From Gordionus sp. m RMFG-2023 (Eukaryota; Nematomorpha; Gordioida; Chordodea; Parachordodidae), in the NCBI RefSeq assembly GCF_954871325.1, contig NC_088779.1:24600869-24664868 (forward strand): a stretch of DNA of 64,000 bases, read 5' to 3'. Under the pieces are notes generated by a model. It was given only the letters and a program-made list of their open reading frames with translations, ran no database searches and was not told where the DNA came from. A program made the position numbers and the translations under genes. Positions 58,601 through 64,000 of this stretch are shown here, piece by piece (the first letter of the stretch is position 1; each line of letters opens with the position of its first letter).

Positions 58601-60170
58601 TGTAATTTTAAGATTATAAAAACATTATTTTTTTCTTTAGATTTAAAAATAATTTCTGATAAAATAAATATTAGATGATAAAAGATTTTAAATTTTAAAA
58701 TGAATTTTTCTATCAAGTTAAGCGTTGAGAGGCGTTTTTCGACTCTCCAAATTATAATTAACTCTACCGCGCAAATATAAATGAAAGTCTTTTAGAGAAT
58801 GGCTTAATCAATATTTAAATATAATAATTGATATATATTAAGGATTAATGAATAAAAATTGTATACCAGGCTGTGTCCATACCATTTTAAAAAATAGAAA
58901 AGTTTCAAAACTTTTACAAATTTTAAAATTTTAATTTTTTATTATTTTTTGAAATATGTTTATATTTTTCAGAGACCTGCAGTGCCGAGGTACCATTGCA
59001 TGGCCTGACCAACCTGGCCCAGGTTTTATATTTTCAGGCCCGGCCTAGATATTTTAAACATATATTACATTTATTCTTAATTTATATATATCTAATAATG
59101 GCGATTTAAAATATTCGGTTTTATACCACCCGAATAATTAAAAAATTAAAATACAGCCTGGTAGCTCTGATATTTTTTTGGATACAGCCTTAATAAAAAA
59201 ACGCCAAAATGCTTTTTGTTCCGGATATCTGATTTTAAATAAACTTTCGATACATATAGGTTTACAAATACATTTGAATTTTTGTTATATATTAAATATA
59301 AGAATATAGTTTTACATATTATTAAGTAATTATCACCCCTTCCCTCCATGATTTTTGTTTCAATTGGCCAACTCAATGCCGACCCCAAAGCGGCTTTCGT
59401 CATCACCGATTTATAATAATTGGCTTTGAGGTTGGCCCATTTTTTCTTAAACCTTGAGATTTGCGATTTTTTTAAAAAAAAAACAACTAAATTTCAAGGT
59501 TTAAGCTACTTTTTTTGATAGTATATTAGTAATATGTACATGATAATTATGTAATAGTGCCCCAGATGTTTAATAGGGAACGACTTAGGATTTTGTTATG
59601 GGCCAAAAATTTGTTGTACTAAGAAGAGTGGTTGTTATAAATACATTGGCGTCGTGGATAAGCGTTTAAACGTATGTGATTCCGAAAATTTAAGTTCAAT
59701 CCCCTGCATCCCTCCAGGCAAAACATGTGGAAAATTCAATGCTGGAAAATGTGCTAATTTTCAAACGTGTTGCACTGCGGGTAATAATCACTTAATTTCC
59801 ATATTTTTAAAAGTTTTAAGGGATAAAATCTTGAGAATAAAGATTTTTCTTTCGCCCAAAATTTTGAGCAAAAAATCTTAATTTTTGTTGAAAAGAAATT
59901 TGGGATTTAATTACGAAAAAATTTTTGTACAAAAAAACCACAATAGTTTTGCTTATGAGATATCTTTCTGAAATTTTAGGTTAATCTCAAAATAATCTTT
60001 ATTTCCAAAACTCTTAATTTTTTTGACCATTAGAAGAAGAGATTTTTTTGGTTGAGAGTATTTTAAACTCTGTTTTAAATGCTCTTCTAACGAAGTTCAT
60101 CGTAATATACATAATACACTAATTCATATTTGTAATAGGCACGTGTTTTAGAGACAAGTCATGCCTATAG
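52664..60170 (+). CDS. Vasopressin/oxytocin-like neurophysin precursor
   Basis: A secreted neurohormone precursor. Three exons, 52664-52858, 59558-59780 and 60139-60170, join in phase (0, then 1) to 149 codons. A TAA immediately precedes the ATG, fixing the start. Residues 9-28 are a hydrophobic signal peptide. Residues 29-40 are CYIVNCPNGGKR: a nine-residue Cys1-Cys6 ring hormone, Gly38 as amide donor and a Lys-Arg cleavage site. After a 25-residue spacer, exon 2 encodes neurophysin, from CPRCLIGNDLGFCYGPKICC to FQTCCTA, and exon 3 ends TCFRDKSCL. All 14 neurophysin cysteines are present with near-canonical spacing. The Glu three residues after the seventh Cys matches Glu47, which in bovine neurophysin contacts the hormone. 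Both introns are GT-AG; intron 1 is 6.7 kb and filled with transposons, intron 2 is 358 nt. A possible AATAAA lies at 60367-60372. Confidence 0.95.
53034..53190. repeat. Possible MITE with inverted 'CTAATTGRGCGTTT' ends
   Basis: The left edge GTGTGCGAACTAATTGAGCG and the right edge CGCCCAATTAGGTCGGGC are imperfect inverted repeats with repeated 'aaacgcaaac' inside. It is about 157 bp and non-coding. It may have TA ends, but this is not certain. Confidence 0.5.
54080..55626 (-). CDS. piggyBac transposase, one intron
   Basis: Two exons join in phase across a 50-nt GT-AG intron (54797-54846): RGFK joins VWMRCDNSGYMNDF, as in the family. From the first Met (55335) the product is 401 residues. 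The frame is open for 97 more codons upstream, encoding a typical acidic N-terminus (STDSEDDYESD), but without a Met. The DDD catalytic aspartates are visible in AIDEGMIRFKGR, FFDNYFTSY and MGSVDHFD. The end is short (SELAYCKNVNRDD), without the cysteine-rich domain of the moth element. No piggyBac terminal repeats were seen; TTAA occurs at both edges (54080-54083 and 55622-55625), but this is expected by chance in such AT-rich DNA. It lies entirely within the hAT element. Confidence 0.88.
55627..56500 (-). pseudogene. hAT transposase, C-terminal half (ZMYM1-like)
   Basis: Degraded - strand sequence at 56180-56500 reads SLAAISLLNSIDQSEFIIAA, then LQKPNLDLVQVIDLAENI and ESKAKFYDIILIKPRLAPRP in changing frames. 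The clean end is an open frame 55627-55863 holding the dimerisation domain: NISKLFYILACLPITTCTNE, RTFSNLRRLKTYLRST and LNGLALLNIHRDL. These are the classic ZMYM1-like hAT blocks. The stop is followed directly, in the same frame, by the piggyBac coding region. Confidence 0.8.
57850..57960 (-). pseudogene. hAT dimerisation-domain fragment
   Basis: The - strand reads FCALIESVFSTAKTMLSIKS, which resembles the SAPSERVFSTAG...L block of hAT transposases. It is very short and has no neighbours of the same family, so it is only a relic, and the match could be weak. Confidence 0.35.
58090..59557. other. End of intron 1: AT-rich with a GC-rich repeat scrap
   Basis: Only 58975-59060 stands out, 'agacctgcagtgccgagg' to 'caggcccggcctagat', similar to the GC-rich repeat fragments near 3.9 and 28.5 kb. 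The open frames 58475-58678 and 59146-59406 have no domain. Confidence 0.4.
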
Positions 60171-60950
60171 TTCAACGAACAAATGAAACAATTAATTTTT
60201 TAAAAAAAGATGCTTAAATTCATGATTCACAAGGATTATTTATTTTTTATGTACATAAATTGAATTAACTATAATTTTTACATTAATTTATATCTCTATT
60301 TCCGATGAAAGATTGTCACTTTTATATTAAATTTTTGTTGTTCGCTTCTGTTTCCTAATTTATATTAATAAAATATCAATTAACGCCAAAAAATTAATAT
60401 ATGTTTTTACATTATAAGCTAATTAATATGTAATTATGCAGGCATGACAGAGATAGCTACATTGAGGATGACGCAAATTAAAATTTAATTGTTTTTATAT
60501 AAAAATATATTTAATTTGGAAAAGATTATATTACAATTTTCAAAAAATTTACAGGTTAATCCCTTACATGATTTTTAGCCTTGAAAAATTATTAAAATTT
60601 TAGAATTAATTTGTCTTATTATGAAAAAAAAATCACTATTTATAAACATATCATTTTAAGTAGTGTTGTTAATTGTTAATCGTTACTTTTGAAAGTAGCG
60701 TACTATTTAACTTTTTAAAAAGTAAGTTTCACTAATTTAGAAATATTTTTAGAGTATCTAATTTATGTCCATAAACAAACATTTCAAATTCAAAACTTGG
60801 TATAAAAATATGATTAAAAATTTAAAATCTTTATTTTAAAAAAAATTATCAATACATTTGGGCATTTTTAGATTAAGAAAAAGGATCTATGGAATATTTT
60901 TATTGTATTACCATTTATTTAAAAAAAACCTCGTTTTTAATGAATTGGCT
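60171..60950. other. 3' flank of the vasopressin-like gene
   Basis: AT-rich, with a candidate polyadenylation signal AATAAA at 60367-60372. An AG site at about 60441 was considered as an alternative acceptor and rejected because it gives no cysteines. Confidence 0.4.
60367..60372 (+). promoter_or_regulatory. Candidate polyadenylation signal
   Basis: AATAAA, 197 nt after the stop codon of the neurophysin precursor. Such hexamers are common in AT-rich DNA, so the position is only suggestive. Confidence 0.3.
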
Positions 60951-60959
60951 ATTGTACTT

Positions 60960-61330
60960 AAGCTCTAAAAAAATATTAATATCAGATTATAAATCAAAAA
61001 ATAAATTCCTACCTTATAAATGAGTCCAACAATCTGCTGTTTTGCAGGAGTAAGACACATTTGATAGTTCAGATATTACTAACTCTTTCATTTCTTGAAA
61101 ATTTGACAAAATTCTTGCCATCAATGTATGCCGGCAAAATGTCTTGGTAACTGAAGATAATATCTTTATCAGATTGATGAATGAGGGATCAGATTGATGA
61201 ATGAGGGATTATCAAACAAGGAAATTGGCTGAAATGTATCATTATAATATTGATTATGAAATCAGCCAATTTCTGAGATATCTAGTACTGATGTTCTAAG
61301 GATTCAATTTCTTTTAAATTAAATTTTATT
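60960..61330 (-). pseudogene. hAT transposase fragment (ZBED-like)
   Basis: The - strand, in changing frames, shows FQPISLFDNPSFINLI, FSVTKTFCRHTLMARILSNF, QEMKELVISELSNVSYSCKT and ADCWT. These match the block before the first catalytic region of ZBED-like hAT transposases. A 19-20-bp tandem duplication (about 61172-61210, 'atcagattgatgaatgaggg' twice) adds to the damage. No ends were assigned, though TIR-like sequence CACACCGCCACTG lies at 61960-61972. Confidence 0.6.
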
Positions 61331-61339
61331 TGGATGCAG

Positions 61340-62335
61340 CGCCTCTTCTAATTCACCAAAATTATTGAGATACTTTCCCAGAAATTTTAAGTGTAAATTT
61401 TTCCAAATTTAAAACAGTAATAATTTTAATAAAATTTACGAATAATATCTTTAGACGTTTCTTTAGGTTGAAGCTGCTTGATTTATCAAATGATATTATA
61501 ATCCTCTGGCATTTAATACATCGAAATTTAAATCTTATATTAAGTTTTTCTTTACTGAGTTCTATTTTGCAAATTTTGGATCAAGAAATTTATATACAAT
61601 TATCATTGATCAACGAATTTCGTCATCAATTTCAAATGACGGCATTTTATATTTTAAATTACTTGATAAATTAGATAATGCAGATTTTGAAAAATTAGTT
61701 TCAAAAGCTAAATTAAATATAAAGATTATAATTTTAAAATTAATTAAATTATAAATAAATTTTAGTGTAATTGAAAAGGGGGGGGGGGAATAGGGCGCCA
61801 CTTAGCTGCTCTCTTAAAAAAAAGCGCGGCGCTTTTTTTTAATGGGCCATAGCTACCGATACTGAAAAAAATTAACGCTTTTAATGACTTTGATTTCAGG
61901 GCCTTTTTGAATGTATAAATATTGTTAAGGACTTCTGGGTGGAACTGTGCGGTACCGGCTCACACCGCCACTGAGAAAAAATCTCCTCTAGCCGTAACAC
62001 GGCTGATTTTATCAGAGCAACAGCACATCGTATAAAAATTATAATATATTCATAAAATTAAGAAAAAAAATGTTTTCAGTTCGATATGATTATATTTTCC
62101 TTTGACTTTAAATTATTCACCGGATTATAATTATTTTAATTCTTGTTTTAAAAAATAGTAAAAAAAAAATTTGAGGAGTATTCTAATTTAAACAACTAAA
62201 GAAAAAAGAATTGAACAATAGATAAAATTTATTTACAAAAATGAGGGAATACCTGAGCACCGTAAATTTAATTTTAAAAAAAACGGCCAAATTTTATTAA
62301 TATAAAATAACTATCTTTTGACAAAAATAAATATT
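61340..62335. other. AT-rich DNA with possible transposon end at ~61972
   Basis: A G-run (about 61780-61790), a GC hairpin 'aaaaaagcgcggcgctttttt' (about 61816-61839) and CGGCTCACACCGCCACTG (61955-61972) look like transposon-end sequence. The last resembles the CAGTGGCG hAT tips read inverted. The open frames on both strands at 61468-61801 lack domains. Confidence 0.35.
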
Positions 62336-62336
62336 A

Positions 62337-62505
62337 AAGGGTGGGTGCCTAGTCCAATGCCCTGACTTTGTATCTATTATATTGCCCTCTAGGAAATACC
62401 TTTAGGTTCAGAAAAATCTAGTCTCACTGGGATTCGAACTTAGGTTGAAGTTTGATGTGCTTCCTCACTCAAGGTCTCTAACCCCTGATCCCCATTCGGA
62501 CACAA
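62337..62505 (-). repeat. tRNA-derived SINE
   Basis: On the - strand, a tRNA-like head has A-box-like GGTTAGAGACCTTGAG (about 62468-62483) and B-box AGTTCGAATCCC (62429-62440). A non-tRNA body follows, 'gactagatttttctgaacc' to 'gtcagggcattggactaggc' (to about 62345). The extra body and weak acceptor pairing argue for a SINE, not a tRNA gene. Confidence 0.6.
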
Positions 62506-62705
62506 TAAATATTTTATTTAAGCATATTATATATCAAGATCAGTATATTATTTCCTCCAGAATGACTTTGCACAAAAATGAAACAATTAAAATTTTAACT
62601 AGATTCATATCTATCTCGCAGGAAACCAAAAAATGTTCAATATAGAGTGAAGATTAAGAATAAGCGGGGATAAAGCCTTAATATTTTAAATCAAACATCC
62701 AAAAA

Positions 62706-63056
62706 TAAGACCATTTTTCATCTAAAATAAAAACACTGGAATACCATCCTCATCTCCGATAGAACTCTTTTTTAACTTAGCAAATTCAGAGCTAAGTACA
62801 TAACGTTCTCGTTTGTCGGGAATAATTCTGGTTGATAGATAGTGCCAAGTTAACATATAGTAGTTGCTAGAGTATTCATGATGACTGGAACAAATGAATT
62901 TCATATTTCGATTTTTCTGTATCTACTAAATCTTTGTTTAAATTTTGATGGTGTCAACTGGTACAATGTGTAAAAAAAATCCCAAGTTCGGAACCTGCCA
63001 TCTTCCCGATGTAATTTAATGACTTCATCCGGTCTATATTTTGTATTTTCGCACAT
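62706..63056 (-). CDS. Probable exons of an unidentified host gene
   Basis: Two adjacent - strand open stretches have convincing protein-like composition. The first, from ATG at 63056, reads MCENTKYRPDEVIKLHREDG, then RFRTWDFFYTLYQLTPSKFK. The second, whose open frame is 62722-62904, reads SSHHEYSSNYYMLTWHYLST, then RIIPDKRERYVLSSEFAKLK. A splice acceptor (catttgttccag) lies at the start of the SHHEY part, and gtaccag within the first stretch could be its donor in matching phase. I do not recognise the family. A short Cys-containing stretch at about 63480-63530 (HSCEDDALCKDH) on the same strand might be another exon. Confidence 0.4.
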
Positions 63057-64000
63057 TTATCTATTACAAAATAAAAATTAAACCAAAGGACATGGTGTTA
63101 TTATTTATAAAGATGAATTGAACATGAACGTCGATTTTAAGCCAACGAATTCGTTTTTGTGTTTGAAAATATTAACAGCACTACTAAAATTGGTTGTTGG
63201 ACGCTTTCACTTTTTTTAAAAAAAAATATTTTCCTTATTATAAAATTATAAGACAAAATATTTAGGTTAATCAGATAATTAAATTTTTAAAAAACGTTCA
63301 TTTATTAACACCTAACACAATAAGATGATTAACTTAATAAATTAAAAATATTCAAAAGATCTTAAGCTGATAATAATTATGTTCCTTTAATCGACAAAGA
63401 ATAAAAAATTCTGATATTTATATCAATAACCTGAAAACAATGTACAAAAACCTTATTGGCGCGATTAAACATGATCTTTGCATAGAGCATCATCCTCACA
63501 TGAATGTTTATCTAATTCATAATTTATAAAAATCCACTGATAGAATTAACGACTTTAGTTATTAATAAAAAATAGGCTTTGATCTTTAGACAAACTTGAA
63601 AGAATTCTGATTATCGTGTATACTTCTTGGGTTTAAATATTTATAAATACCATTAACAGCCTATTTGATGTAAAAAAATAAATATTCCAATGATATTTTT
63701 ATTAAAAAAATTTGGCATCACATTTAATTTTTCAATTATATTTGTCCACTATATGTTTTCAAATTTATGTTCTTTTATATTTTGTTAAGATATTTTTTTA
63801 TTGATTTGTTGTAAAACGGATGATTTTCCCAGTTTTTTTTCTTAAGGTTGTGTCAACTCATAGGAAAATTTTTGTTAAAATTTTGAAGCTTAAAAAAATG
63901 CTAAAAGGCGTATTTCGCGGTTTTCAATAAAGTTTTGAATGTTTTAGAATAAATTTGATAATTTCGACGCAGGCTAAAATAAAATGTATTTCATAGCCTA
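63057..64000. other. AT-rich DNA, nothing firm recognised
   Basis: Apart from the small Cys-containing stretch at about 63480-63530 on the - strand, no coding or repeat structure was seen before the window ends. Confidence 0.35.

Larger units (their letters stand above)
52859..59557 (+). other. Intron 1 of the vasopressin-like gene
   Basis: Begins gtatattata(ta)n and ends attatgtaatag. It separates the hormone and signal exon from the neurophysin exon in phase 0. It contains a MITE (53034-53190), a - strand LINE relic (53490-57760), the hAT/piggyBac composite inside that LINE (53833-56760), a hAT dimerisation relic (57850-57960) and GC-rich repeat fragments (58975-59060). Confidence 0.88.

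Noticed and set aside
59654-59881. Stand-alone 75-codon small Cys-rich secreted protein
   Set aside because: It is the 3' part of the neurophysin exon read on past its splice donor into the intron.
60441-60483. Alternative last exon of the neurophysin precursor after the AG at about 60441
   Set aside because: It joins in phase but gives no cysteines, whereas the acceptor at 60138 supplies both missing neurophysin cysteines and a stop.
62420-62495. tRNA gene on the minus strand
   Set aside because: A and B boxes are present, but the acceptor stem pairs poorly and a non-tRNA body follows; classed as a SINE.
1-64000. CRISPR arrays, rRNA genes, bacterial operons
   Set aside because: No regularly spaced repeats, rRNA-like conserved blocks or ribosome-binding patterns were seen; introns and transposons point to a eukaryote nucleus.

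Overview
The window looks like AT-rich, intron-bearing nuclear DNA of a bilaterian invertebrate. I do not assign a phylum. Two host genes could be assembled from short exons with GT-AG introns. One encodes a vasopressin/oxytocin-neurophysin precursor (+ strand, three exons, 52664-60170). The other encodes palmitoyl-protein thioesterase 1 (- strand, eight exons, 28354-32166). The hormone family is known from bilaterians, which supports the assignment. Several PPT1 introns are only 37-48 nt, so exon-sized open frames elsewhere could belong to further split genes.

Most of the rest is mobile DNA. From the left: a MITE at 852-1028; a broken hAT transposon (5585-7254) inside GC-rich 'gcccaagccc' repeats; a Ty3/gypsy-type LTR retrotransposon relic on the - strand (8245-13974, 5-bp target duplication AAGAC) that carries a nested hAT MITE; gene-poor DNA with scattered MITEs to 23.6 kb; a 5'-truncated LINE with an open reverse-transcriptase frame containing a PHD finger (23645-25190); a hAT element (26929-27662); PPT1 with a hAT MITE in intron 5; a 334-bp hAT MITE (32796-33129); an LTR-element relic (about 33140-35500) with another hAT MITE in it; a LINE RT fragment (36185-36590); a 6.8-kb hAT-bounded block with an exact 8-bp duplication (39151-45981); a 1.65-kb hAT element (46211-47861) with a nested MITE; and a spliced hAT transposase gene (48520-49707).

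Intron 1 of the hormone gene (52859-59557) is itself layered. It holds a broken LINE with a restriction-like-endonuclease type C-terminus on the - strand. Into this LINE a hAT element (53833-56760) inserted with a perfect CACGGAAG duplication. That hAT carries both the C-terminal half of a hAT transposase and an almost complete, spliced piggyBac transposase, with one stop codon between them in the same reading frame. Several hAT elements of different families share runs of GC-rich hairpins with TTCG-type loops near one end.

No rRNA gene, CRISPR array or bacterial-type operon was seen. Two tRNA-like segments look like SINE heads. Some open frames (19.5 kb, 21.6 kb, 44.5 kb, 62.8 kb) may be exons of genes I could not name.
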